Origin: Berberis thunbergii
Lineage: Eukaryota > Streptophyta > Magnoliopsida > Ranunculales > Berberidaceae
Length of the DNA stretch: 64,000 nt
NCBI GenBank assembly: GCA_003290165.1
Contig: QNQO01000521.1
Span: forward strand, 1-64,000
Reading direction: 5' to 3'
How positions within the stretch are numbered: position 1 is the stretch's first letter; each line of letters opens with the position of its first letter. Position numbers and translations under genes: made by a program. The notes under the pieces were generated by a model. The model did no database searches, was not told the origin of the DNA, and worked only from the letters and a program-made list of their open reading frames with translations. Of the stretch, positions 1 through 10,354 are shown one piece after another.

Positions 1-1232
1 GAAGTGAAGGTTTCCTTTGCCTTTCTCAATCTTGTGACGAGAGAAGAGGTTTTGATTATTGTGGAGAAAGGTTGGCATTTTAGTTTAGTTTGATGGGTTT
101 TGGATTTTCAGTCTAGGCATGTTTGATGATGAATGTCGATGGTAATTTGGAGTCTGCATGTGTAATTTCATTAAAATGGATTGTAATCGTCGGTTTTAAA
201 TGTGTTTTGAACTGAAAAGCTTTGGAATTTGTTCTCAATTGAAGTAATTCGAGTTCTTTTTTTTATATTGAGTGGTTGAGGGATTGAATTTGCCGAAAAT
301 TCATATTTGCATAAGTTTTCATCTTTTGCTGTTTGTCAAGTTCCTAAGTGGGTTATTACTCTTTACTTTAGTCATGTGGAGTTTTTGATTGTGGTGGTAC
401 CAAATTTTCAGCGAGAATTCAGTGACAAATTTCTGAATTCAATGCATTGATATTGGAACTCGAGTTCGTGTATCATGGGCTTGTGTTTGGTTTTCAGCCT
501 CGACGACTTTTTTTGGTCAAGATTGGTGTGGAAATGAATGTTTCTATGTTTGCCTTTCTCAGAATTGCGGAGAAAGGTTGTTTTATTAGTTTGATTTTGA
601 TGGGTTTGGACCTTTTTTTGGGTCTAGGCATGTTAGATAATGAATGTAGATGGTAAGTTGGTAACTAGGAACCTCCATGTGTAATTTTATTGACATGGAC
701 TATAATTGTTTTTTTTTCAATGTGTTTTGAACTGAAAAAAGTTTGATCTTTGTGCTCAATTCAACTAATTTTGGAGTTCTCTTTTGATATTGAGTGGTTG
801 AGGGGTTGAATTTTCAGAACATGCGTGTTTTAGCAAGTTTTCATATTTTCCATGTTCAATCTCAGAGAAGAATCACCACCAGTTTCTTTTTTAAGTTCCC
901 AAGTGGGTTACTACTCATTACTTTAGTCATGTGGGGCTTTTTTTTATTGTGGTGGTACCAAATTTGCAGTGAGAATTTAGTGGCAAAATTTCTAGATTTC
1001 TCAGCATGTGATTTGGAATGATCTTTGTGATACATAGGATTATTTTGCTTTCAAACTTTGCACTGATTCATTATTGAATTGAGATGGGTGTAGAAATGAA
1101 GGTTTCTTTTTGGCCCTTTCTCAATTTGTGGATGAGACGCTTTGTGAATGTTTGAGGAAAGGGTGGGGCTTTATCAGTTTTGGTTTCGATGGGGTTTCGG
1201 GTTTTTTTAGGTCTAGGCATGTCTGTATGTAA
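1..1232. repeat. Three-copy degenerate tandem repeat, unit about 530-560 bp
   Basis: Three successive blocks start with closely similar text at 1 (gaagtgaaggtttcc), 531 (gaaatgaatgtttc) and 1093 (gaaatgaaggtttc). They share internal landmarks in the same order: a 'gcctttctca' stretch, 'gagaaaggttg', 'ggtctaggcatg', 'tgtgttttgaactgaaaa', 'attgagtggttgag' and 'gtggtggtaccaaat'. The third copy stops near 1232. No protein with a recognisable domain is encoded. The T-rich composition resembles a long plant intron or 5' leader, possibly of the oxidase-like sequence that follows, but this link is inference. Confidence 0.75.
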
Positions 1233-1799
1233 TGAATAATAGAATGGCTAATCTTGATCATGGAATTTTGCATATGGAATTACTAAAGTTTTTGGGCGAA
1301 ACTAATTGTAAATTCCAATTCTGTTTCAGATCTTTGGCTGGCCTTAGCAATAATAGACGGGTATATGACCTTGTATATGTTGCCAGTATAAGCCTATTCA
1401 CATTTATGTGTCCATGGCGTGTTTTCTTAAGGGTATAGTACACCTTAGTTCTGCCATGTAGGAATCATGTTCAACTTTGGTTGATACTGATGATGTTACC
1501 AATTTAATTATGTGTTAGAGTGAGCATGTTTTGGTGGAAAATACAAGTTTGTGTAATGCTGTGAACTGGGCTATAGACCTAGTCTTAACATTGTTTGTGC
1601 CCAAGGGTGTGTTTGCCTATGTTTCTATACTAGGGTTGTTAATTGATGTCTGATGTATTCATGTTAGTGTGTACTTGCACAACTTCCAGACAACGTCCTG
1701 GCATTTATTAAACCAATCTGATACATTTTATGCTAGGGCTTGATGTCAATTGTAGTTTGTTAATCTAAGTTTTTCCTTTTCTTTTGTAGTAGTTTCAGA

Positions 1800-3049
1800 T
1801 TGAAGAACAGAACCTGCTCCCTTTATTCCATATAGTCATACTCGTGAGGTTAGGCTCTGCATTTGGGGAAGTACAAGCTTGATCAACCCAGGTCTGGGCT
1901 ATACATTGCGGTCTCAACCCGATTCACCACTAAGGTCCTCACAACCACTGCCCTCCTTCGCTTATAGCAATTCTGCTGGCCCAATTTCTGGCCTCGTCCC
2001 AGTGCGATCCTACCATCCAAGTCGATTGGTCTCTCAACCAAACGCGATCCATCAGGTACATTTTTCTGTTCAATGGCTAGACATTTTATTTACTAATGTT
2101 AACGACACGATGCTACTTCAAAACAAAACTTGCTTGAATTTGACTTATTTGAGTGCCACCTTCTGTATTTCAGGACTAATCTCATTGCAAGTGGACCAAG
2201 GCCAAACCCACAAGGATCATGCCACTATGGCCTCGTCAATACCAGTAGAACAATTAGGCTTGCTAGCTCTGCTGGCCAAGTCGGTGGGGAAACAAAGATA
2301 TGGAATCAACAATGTCTCCTTTGTCCCTGCGGATACGCCTCTGAAGCTTGCTGATTTCTTCAAGATTAGTGGTGTTTATAAACTTGGGGGTATTTCTGAC
2401 AGCCCACATGGACAAGGGTTGTACCTTGACACACCAGTCATGGCTGTTGATTTTAGAGCGTTCGTCGAGATTGTATTTGAGAATTACGAGAACATTCTCC
2501 AGAGCTACCATCTTGATGGTTATTCCTTCTTCGTGGTTTGGCAAGATTATATTAGTCCCACTTTTTTAATTTTCATTGTCCGGCATGCATCTAAATTCAT
2601 TCTGACATTTACTTATACTATGTTGTGCAGCATGGATGGAGGATAGTGGATTGATGCAAGCAGGAAACAATACAATCTCAGGGATGCAGTTGCACGTTGC
2701 ACCATTCAGGTGAGATGTTGTCCAGTCCTAATCTATTTATGAAGACTCTCTGTCCCTTCCCAAGCTTTGTACTTGTTTCAGCTTCAAGACCTTTTTTCCA
2801 CACTCTGAAATGCTTAAATTGTCTCCATTTTTGCAGGTTTACCCCAAGTCCTGGACAACTATATATGTGCCACTCGACAATGTAGGCATGTGGAACTTGA
2901 GATCAGAGTTCTGGGCTCGCCAATACTTGGGACAACAATTCTACCTTCGAGTATATTCACCTGTAAATTCTATCAGAGATGAGTACCCAATTCCAAGAAA
3001 TGCTCGCCTTTGTAGTAGAGCCGTTGGACGGCACACCCGTCCCCTCTAA
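1800..3049 (+). pseudogene. SKU5-similar (SKS) multicopper-oxidase-like pseudogene, 3' part
   Basis: SKS proteins are GPI-anchored or secreted cupredoxin-domain proteins related to ascorbate oxidase that act at the plant cell wall. Only the C-terminal half is present. Exon remnants: about 1800-2055, 2174-2540, 2631-2709 and 2837-3049. Family motifs visible are STRFTT, SGPRPNPQGS, VSFVPADTPLKLADFFKI, FVEIVFEN, HLDGYSFFVV, YNLRDAVARCT, VYPKSWT, VGMWNLRSEFWARQYLGQQ and the end DEYPIPRNARLC...RPL-stop. Damage: a one-base insertion near 1962, a frame change near 2000, an extra G near 2287 and an in-frame TAG at 2644-2646 where the family has Gln (MDGGQW). The donor at 2541 is GC rather than GT, and reading through it restores the frame. 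The identification is firm; the four lesions make a working protein unlikely. N-terminal cupredoxin domains are absent upstream. Confidence 0.88.
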
Positions 3050-3514
3050 GCAATTGTATTATAAGAAGATTGATCAGACTGCCAAGAGAACCCTAGTTAC
3101 TTGAGGTAGATGAAGAGTGGATAGCGTAACTTGTGCTCATTAGTGTCATTTTGGGTGCTCTCTCTGCACCTGTTCTTGAGGCACTAGTTGTTAGGAACTC
3201 TAAACAATGACCCCATCTCAAGGTCACATTCTTTTCTTCAATCTGGTTTTACTATTGTTGTGATTATAATTTAAGTTGTGAAAATAATTGAATGTTTCAG
3301 ATCTTTTATTTGTTGTTAGTGATCCTATTTGGATTCTATAATGTCAATGTCCACCAATAGTACAATATATATGATGATTCAAATGCTTATAATTTTGAGT
3401 TGATAGCAAAAAAATTATAATTTGTTGTTAGTGATCCTATTTGGATTCTATAATGCGAATGTTTATAATTTTGAGTTGAAAATAATTAACAGTTGATAGC
3501 AAAAAATAAAGAAT
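3050..3514. other. Intergenic sequence with a local duplication
   Basis: AT-rich sequence downstream of the oxidase pseudogene. A segment containing 'ttgttagtgatcctatttgg' occurs at about 3312 and again at about 3423, each followed by 'attctataatg', and 'ataattttgagttga' occurs at about 3390 and 3464. This is a local direct duplication of roughly 110 bp. No gene is seen. Confidence 0.6.
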
Positions 3515-3683
3515 TTGCCATGTATACTTACCATAGCGTTTTTAAAACGCTATAATAGGCCAACTTACTATAGCATTTTTAAAACGCTATAATAGACCCG
3601 GCAGACATAGTGTTTTCTAAAACGCTATGGTATCGTACCATAGTGTTTTTGAAATGCTATTAAAGGGCATTTGTGTTGTAGTG
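3515..3683. mobile_element. CACTA-type transposon terminus with subterminal palindromic repeats
   Basis: The right edge at 3683 reads ...gttgtagtg, whose reverse complement CACTACAAC is the typical terminus of plant CACTA (En/Spm) elements. Just inside it are repeated palindromic motifs of the form catagcgtttttaaaacgctat, near 3533, 3575, 3608 and 3640. They resemble the subterminal repeats bound by CACTA transposases. The sequence right after 3683 (atttctcacaccaagcc) matches the promoter-side flank of the RLP copies at 55920, 60290 and 62760, so the element was inserted upstream of RLP copy A. I could not find the left terminus or the 3-bp target duplication, so this may be a truncated element. 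Confidence 0.6.
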
Positions 3684-3759
3684 ATTTCTCACACCAAGCC
3701 CTTCCTTTGTTTTCCCTCCTATAATCATTCACAAGCTCAATTTAAGTTCATTTTAAATC

Positions 3760-5235
3760 ATGTTTCCTGCTGCTCACCTCCTCCGCATCTTCTTATTTCT
3801 TTGTTGGTTGTTTTTGAACTTTCTCTTTGCATGCAAACCACTGCATTCGATGTTTGCAACGGGTATAGTCATATAGTGGAGGTAGAATGTATGGAAAAAG
3901 ATAAACAAGCTCTTTTAAATGTTAATAAGGGTCTCCTAGATCCTTCACATCGCCTTTCTTCATGGGTGGAGGAAGTGAACTGTTGTCAATGGAAAATGGT
4001 CAAGTGTAACAATAGAACAAGCCATGTTGTTATGTTTGATCTTAATAATCGATATGTTATGGGCGATGATGGTTTCATTGAAAGGGAGTGGCAGCACAAG
4101 TCTAGGAGGTGAGATAAGTTTTTCTTTAATTGATTTGCAGTATTTGCAATACTTGGATTTGAGCTTCAACCATTTTGGTTCTAATCCCATCTATGAATTA
4201 TTTTGCTCATTTTTTCAATTGCATTCATGACCTTTCCAGAGTTAATTTTAGCGGTCAAATTCCTCACCAAATTCGTAATCTCTCCAACCAGAACTATCTT
4301 GATTTGAACTTTCTCTATCTTCCTTTTGAAGCACCATATTTATTTGTAAACAACCTTGGTTGGCTTTCCCGCATTCGTTCATTGATATATCTTGATATAA
4401 GTGAACAAACTGAAGTCTAATTTCTGGTTTGTTCAATAACCTATACATTCTCCCTTCTCTTAAGCACTTGCTTTTGAAATGGTGTGGACTTGGTAAGACT
4501 TCTTCTTTTTCATGTCTTAATATTGTCAGCTAATTTATCGTATATGATGTATATAAGTTTGTCTGAGAATGATTTGTTCATGCAACAATTTTTAAAAACT
4601 CTTAGGGAATGCAACCTCAACTTGTTGTATCTGATCAAATATGGAACCAATTCAAATGTTCCAATTCCAAACCCTTATTGAACATATGAAATCCCTTTGA
4701 ATATCTTGATCTATCTGAAAACCAATTGAAATGGTCTAACCCAACTGATTCCCTTGCCAATCTCTCTTTCTATTTCTTTTTTGGATTTCCATCATTACAG
4801 ACTTGAAATATTGATTGTCAGTTTCTAATGTTGTTTTTTCTCATAATGGCTTCCCTTGCCTATAGTGATATAGTGTCTAAACAATTTAAAGGCCTTATCC
4901 CCAGATTTCATTGGGAATACACTGTCTCTTACTTACCTAGATTTAACGGACAATGTCCATGAAGGAGGGGATTCTAAACAACTTGGGAGAAGTTGTGCAA
5001 CACTAAAACGTTATTATTGTTTTACAGTATCTAAATGGAGAGTATAGCATATATAATTTTTTATCCGGGTGCATCAGTAACTCTTTAGAACATATGGGAT
5101 TTATCTTTTAATAAGCTTCATGGGAATTTTGTAGAGGATCTTGGAAACTTTTTCTTCCTTGAGAAACGTATTCCTTCATCAAAATCAATTGAACGAGAGT
5201 TTGCCAACAAGTATAAGGACAACTTAGTAATGTTA
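3760..5235 (+). pseudogene. Receptor-like protein (LRR-RLP, EIX-type) pseudogene, copy A
   Basis: Receptor-like proteins are plasma-membrane LRR receptors without a kinase, often for pathogen or developmental signals. The ATG at 3760 opens a hydrophobic signal-like start (MFPAAHLLRIFLFLCWLFL). The LRRNT_2 cap then appears in another frame: CMEKDKQALLNVNKGLLDPS, HRLSSWVEEVNCCQW and CNNRTSHVVM. LRR-like text follows in shifting frames (LQYLQYLDLSFNHFGSN, SGQIPHQIRNLSNQ, YLDLNFLYLPFEAP). Stops and frameshifts occur throughout. The end at about 5235 retains the 'NQLNESLPTSIGQL' type LRR in broken form. The transmembrane and juxtamembrane end is missing. It then joins a WAT1-derived fragment. It is one of four related copies; the others lie beyond 55 kb. 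Confidence 0.85.
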
Positions 5236-5239
5236 AAAA

Positions 5240-5453
5240 AAAATTTAATGATATGACTTACAATCATGGAAGATTCATCAACAGATTGAATGGCTTAGAG
5301 TGTGGGCTAGTAGTGCGTTTGGTGGAAAGATGGTGAAATTTGGTGTCATGTGATTACAGCAGGTCGTAGCAAAAAACAAAGATGAATTAATTATGACACT
5401 TGCTTACTATCAGTGAATGGAGTGGTGATGAAGGAAAGAGGACCAATTTTCAT
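5240..5453 (+). pseudogene. WAT1-related exon 6 fragment with shared leader, copy A
   Basis: Positions 5240-5395 hold a non-coding leader (catggaagattcatcaaca ... aaagatgaattaattatg). The same leader precedes WAT1 exon 6 fragments at 58911 and 61971. From about 5397 the text matches the start of exon 6 of the intact gene at 50393 (cacttgcttactat, then gtgaatggagtggtgatg), with three extra bases (cag) after ttactat, and homology ends near 5453. It is too short to encode anything and is evidence of segment duplication. Confidence 0.8.
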
Positions 5454-6264
5454 CAATGTTTTAAAAAGCGATTTTCGAAGCGAAGGCGGGCCAAGCTTGT
5501 TTTCGAAGCGAAGCGGTGCCTCGAAGCATACCGAAGTGAAGCAAAGCGTTTTTTCATAAAAAGTGATAAAAAAAAAAAGTAAAAAATTACAAAAAAAACA
5601 ACAAAACAAAACAAAAGAAGCAATCATCAATCAAATCAAGAAATAACATGAGTTTGTTTCATGTATGTATTATCTTTTGCAATATGCATACTTGAAATCT
5701 GAATATCTATTGCAATTTGCAGTGAAGAAGAATTGGAGACTGAACTTTAAAGTATGAAGTTACCTTACTTGATCCTACAGCAGCCACAACATCAGCTACC
5801 AAGCAGCCAAAGTGCCAAACAAATCCTCCTCAAGTCCTCAACCTCAACACCTTCTTTCAAGCTGAATGAGATTTTCTGGATGAATCAAATAAGTTGCATT
5901 AAGATGTAATGTACGATGTACGCACTTGTTATATGATTGAAAACAATGTAAACAGTTTAATTGATTTGAATAACATAGTGCACAATATGTTTCCATGTCA
6001 TTGTGATCCATCCATATATAAATGAAGACAATTTTTCATATATACATGAAGCCAACCAATATGCATACAAATGATCTACTTATCTACCTGTCATTGGGGT
6101 GAAGAGTGAAAGACAATACCAGCTGAGATCTCAAAATCCCATAGAACCACCAATACCATAGTAATCAGATTTGCATAATCAGGACACAGTCTTAAATTAA
6201 AGTAATCCATTACAAAGCCATCAAACACAATCAAAATCCAAAGTTGCATATCAATTCATAGTAA
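5454..6264. other. Unassigned AT-rich sequence
   Basis: It starts with a purine-rich block of repeated 'gaagcgaag' motifs (about 5470-5550), then A-rich tracts, then ordinary AT-rich sequence. It could be the non-coding end of the hAT element to its right, but I see no terminal repeat that proves this. No gene is seen. Confidence 0.4.
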
Positions 6265-8300
6265 TCAAAGTTGCATCATAGTAATCAATTGAATATATCC
6301 TAGTCCTCGTCTTCCATTTTCATCATCACTTACTGAGAGGATCATTCCTTCAGCTATCTCATTGTCACGCTCCAGCAGATCTTCTTCTCCTACCTCATCC
6401 CTCAAGTTCCATCGGAGCTTTCCTACGTCAGTTAGAGTGTGGAACCACTTTAGCAATATTACATTTACATATTTACATTTACAAATTACAATTAAATGAA
6501 ATCATAAAATTGAGTAATCACTTACCTTTTCACTTGTTGAACATCCAGGTGCATTAGACTTCTTTGATTGGTTGCTTTTTCTACTATTCATCCCCATCAA
6601 GCCTATAGGCATTAACATCAAGTTCATCAAGATTTGATACCATTGAGCTTCGGGACAAGGGTTTGAAACCCATAGCCCTTGAAGATGAGGTGGGCCCAGT
6701 GGATTCCTACATACCATTTCCACCATTAGAGGTGCAACTTCAGGATCTGGATCCACTAGCCATTCATTGTCACTATCAACCGCAGCTGAATCTAATGGAA
6801 ATGGTGCATCTTCATTAACTTTGGCTTGTCCACCCAATCATCAACTTTTTAGCATGCAATTTTTTGTTATACATAACATATACCAAAGGCATTGAGTTTT
6901 GTTTGTAGCCAATCTGTTTCTTTCTTTGTATGCACTACAAAATGTAAGATGTAAATTATTAACAAATACATACCAAACATGTAAGATGTAAGTCGTGTAA
7001 CAAACTATAGTTTAAAGAAATACAAAGTATTAACAATTTAACATTGCAAAAAATTATTACTTACAGGATTAAAAGTTGACCCAATTCGCTCACAAAGCTG
7101 ATGATGAACAAGTAAGGTTTACAACTTTAATGGAAAATTTCTTCAACTCAGGTACGCTATCTCCAAAATCTCCCCACCCAACCACCTACAAGTATATAGC
7201 GTTTAAAAGAAACATATTTAGTGAAAAGGAAAATAATATTCAAAATCAATTTATAACATAAATACAAGTTTACCTGGAGTACGAGTGTGCCTTGATTTAA
7301 TTTCTTCAGGTCTACCAAATAATCCTCCTTTCTATAGATAATGATCAAAGTTGTGAATGCACAATGTCCCTATCTTCCACTGAAAGCAACTTCTCCATGC
7401 AATTATAAAGTCCTCTCTTAACCTCAAAAAGGTCTGAGAAAACATCAAACTCCATTCGCGGGTTGAGATAATGACCTGCAGCATGGAGGTCCTTTTGCAA
7501 TTGGTTATCCCATCTCTTATCAATGATATCCCATATTTCCTTGTACATTGGCAAACTCATTGTTAAAAGTCAATGCGATCTCCTTTTTTGCTTTATCCAT
7601 TGCATCATACAAGAAACCCATAGCAGGAACGGTCCTCTGAATCCACAATCCTCAGACATGGATAAGGGTTCTGTAGCCTTTAACGAATAAGTGACGCCGA
7701 ACCAAAATTGTTGTCCCGACATATTATTTTCTTTACGGCTTTTCCTTCAGCCTGTTTAGCATATGAACTCCTTCCCCACTTTGGAGATGTAAACATTTCC
7801 TCCAACTTAAGTCTATTTTTCTTAACACTTGCAAGAGATCAAACATCCCGTTCAAACCTACATTGGCAAGTGTATATTAAAACTTTAAAAGTGTATATGA
7901 AATGAACATATAAAGTAATCTTAAAGTATATATTGCTAATTTACCTAGTAGGTGTCGGGCGAACCAAATCTCTCCCTGTTGTAAGTCCTCATTAAAGCAA
8001 GTACCCCAACCATGGTTGTATATGTAAATTGCTTACTCTCTTAGCTTTGCGATAAGCATTGGCAAGTGTAGGCAAAATAAATAAGTCCCAAGCATCAAAT
8101 CTATGCAATGCGCTACACATGGTGTCCAGTACAAGTGTTTCCTCTTCTCCATTAACTTCTTTCCAGCAGCTTTGTAGTTAGCTGCATTATCAGTAATGAC
8201 TTGTATCACATTTTCCTCCCCCACCTCCTCAACAACCTCATCAAGAAGCTAAAACAATGCATTTGCATCCTTGAAAATATCTGAGGCATCTACACTCTTA
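6265..8300 (-). pseudogene. Decayed hAT-superfamily transposase (DUF659 / hATC type)
   Basis: Read on the minus strand from 8300 to about 6500, pieces appear in the order expected of a plant hAT transposase. First come SVDASDIFKDANALF (broken by a stop) and the DUF659 segment VIQVITDNAANYKAAGK then WTPCVAHCIDLML (8224-8090). Next are AMDKAKKEIA (about 7600) and IIDKRWDNQLQKDLHAAGHY (7530-7460). Then comes the hATC part, PELKKFSIKVVNLTCSSS and CERIGSTFN (about 7170-7080), and near 6770 DSDNEWLVDPD. Frames change repeatedly and stops are present, so no transposase is made. Large gaps suggest internal deletions. The N-terminal BED zinc finger was not found. Confidence 0.8.
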
Positions 8301-8513
8301 CAAAACTATTTCCAAATTGCATACAATCTCCCTACAAAACTCAATACCCATTTTCCTATGACTCAAATTGGATCGGCATTGATAATCTGACCATCTTTGT
8401 AGAATCAAAACCAAAATAATCGACACTTTATTTGTGCAAAAACCAAACCAAATCAAACCCAAATGTGCAAACAAATGAATTAACCAAAAAAATAGATTTT
8501 TTGGGATGGGTGC

Positions 8514-8738
8514 TTACTGGGCTTGTTCATCAAAACGCCTCCCAATGCTTAAAGGGGTGGCGCTGATGATGACAGGCTTGCCGAAATTGGGTTCTTCTTC
8601 TTCTTCCTCTACTTCCTCCTTGGCAACTTTGTTCAGTCTCTCACTCTCATTTTCCTTCATTTGTTCCATTTTTATTATTTCTTTCGGTATCTCTTTTGTG
8701 AAATGATGGAACCCAGAAACTCGGGACCTATTGAACAC
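8514..8738 (-). other. Unidentified acidic ORF, possible first exon
   Basis: A 74-codon minus-strand ORF starts with an ATG at 8738 and has an acidic lysine/glutamate-rich middle (EEVEEEEEEP) followed by GKPVIISATPLSIGRRF. It ends in GCCCA followed by gtaagc, a plausible splice donor. It could be an orphan first exon or part of the hAT element at its left. I do not recognise the family and it may be spurious. Confidence 0.25.
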
Positions 8739-9063
8739 AAAGGGGACACTGTGTTCTTTCTTTTCAGTCTAGAATTTCTGGTTTTTTATACCAGCTTTTC
8801 TAATAGTGGGTCACACCCATCCCTCGCCCCTTACCCTCGCTCCCTAGAAGGGCTCGAAGCCAAATCAACTCAACTTTGAGTTGTTGTCGAGTGTTCAATA
8901 GTAGAAAAAATAGAAAATGCAAAATTTTGACAACAATTTTTTTGGGTTTAATCTAAATTTGGTTCAAGATTGGATGTGATGATCTTAAGGAATGTTTGTT
9001 TTGGTTGGGTCGGCTCGGATCAGTATGGTTTTGATATCCTAATTCGGATTATTTCACTTCCGA

Positions 9064-9700
9064 TTAGGGGTGGGCATTCCATCTTGTCATCCCGATCCCG
9101 TCCTGGTCTCATCTCATTTCGTCCCAATCTTTTCAGGTCCTTTTGAGATTGATCAAATTCATTTCGATCTCGTCCCCCCTCCCTCATTTTAAAGTGGGAT
9201 GGGATCGGGATGAAGATTTTCAATCCCGCCCATCCCATCCAGTAAAATCAAAACATCTATTATTTGAAAACTTGCTTGAATTGATACTCTTTGTTTAGAT
9301 AGAAACTTTAGTTTTAATATTTTATGTCGAATAGAACCCATGAAAATTTATGGTTTTTCACATTTTAGATTGGTTATGGGACAATTATTCTTGTATCACA
9401 TATAGAATGGCTAATATAAAAATTGTAAGTTCATTAGACCATAAATTTTATATGAAATTTAATAATGTTAGATGAAAGTTACATGTACATAAATTAGGCA
9501 TTATTGGTGTGTGAGCAATGCGAAATGAAAATTTTTGTTATTCTTCATTGAAGGACTATTTATTACATGTTCATCCTGCCTTGAACCCATTTGGGATGGG
9601 AAGATGTCAAGATGAGTTCTATTATGTCCCGATCCCATTCTGATCCCGAACGAATGAGATGGGATAAGGATGAGGTTCATCTTGTCCCATACCCACCCCT
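9064..9700. mobile_element. hAT-type MITE with 8-bp target duplication
   Basis: The element begins ttaggggtgggcattcc and ends tacccacccct, giving inverted ends based on AGGGGTGGG. The octamer acttccga flanks it on both sides (9056-9063 and 9701-9708), the target-site duplication length expected for hAT elements. The interior has complementary arms rich in 'gatcccg' and 'catcccatcc' and encodes no transposase. Length is 637 bp. The ends are not perfectly symmetrical: two extra T-side bases on the left. Confidence 0.85.
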
Positions 9701-9708
9701 ACTTCCGA

Positions 9709-10217
9709 GTGTTAAGTCGTAAACCTGAAAAATGGATAACTATATTCAAACCAAATAGATTTAACTTGCTCGATTTGGATGAAAGGATCTGATAAGCTAT
9801 GAATTTTTATGAAAGTGAAAATCCTAGACTTGAATTTTCCAATGGCAAAGTATATCCAACCAATTTTATACCAATGTGAGAATTGGTTCTGTTGCAGTAA
9901 TTCTTTGTTGCACCAATTTTTTTGGGATGTTTCGCTTTATTGCACCAACTTAAAATGTGTAACACCAACTTACCTATTTTATGAAAACAATTTTATTGGG
10001 TGACCTCATTTATTTGAGAAAAAAAAAATCTTCCTTCAAACTCTCAAGAATATATTTTTGACTTTTTTAGAGCTTTGCCAAACTTGACCAAATTTATTAT
10101 TGAATCCACTTCATTATAAATTTGATCCGATTTCCTGTTCCCATTTTTTTGTCTTTATTTTTTTTCATTCTAAAATTAGAAACTTCATTCCTTTCTTTAG
10201 TAGCAATAATTGAACTT
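9709..10217. other. Unassigned intergenic sequence
   Basis: AT-rich sequence between the MITE and the hairpin. No coding potential, repeat or RNA gene is recognised. Confidence 0.5.
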
Positions 10218-10354
10218 TTCTAGAGAGCCAAGCCGAGCAAGCCAGGCCCACGCCAGACCTGGCCCAATACCATCCATCATCCTTGAGATGCACATATCTA
10301 GGATGATGGATGGTATTGGCCCAAGCCTGGCTTGTCTGGCTTGGCTCTCTAGAA
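10218..10354. repeat. Foldback inverted repeat (about 137 bp hairpin)
   Basis: The arms run inward from ttctagagagcca (10218) and tggctctctagaa (to 10354). The inner arm ccaataccatccatcatcct (10264-10283) pairs perfectly with aggatgatggatggtattgg (10300-10319), leaving a loop of about 16 bases. The outer arms pair with a few mismatches and one arm has extra bases. It may be a small foldback MITE or could give a hairpin transcript. No target duplication is evident. Confidence 0.8.
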
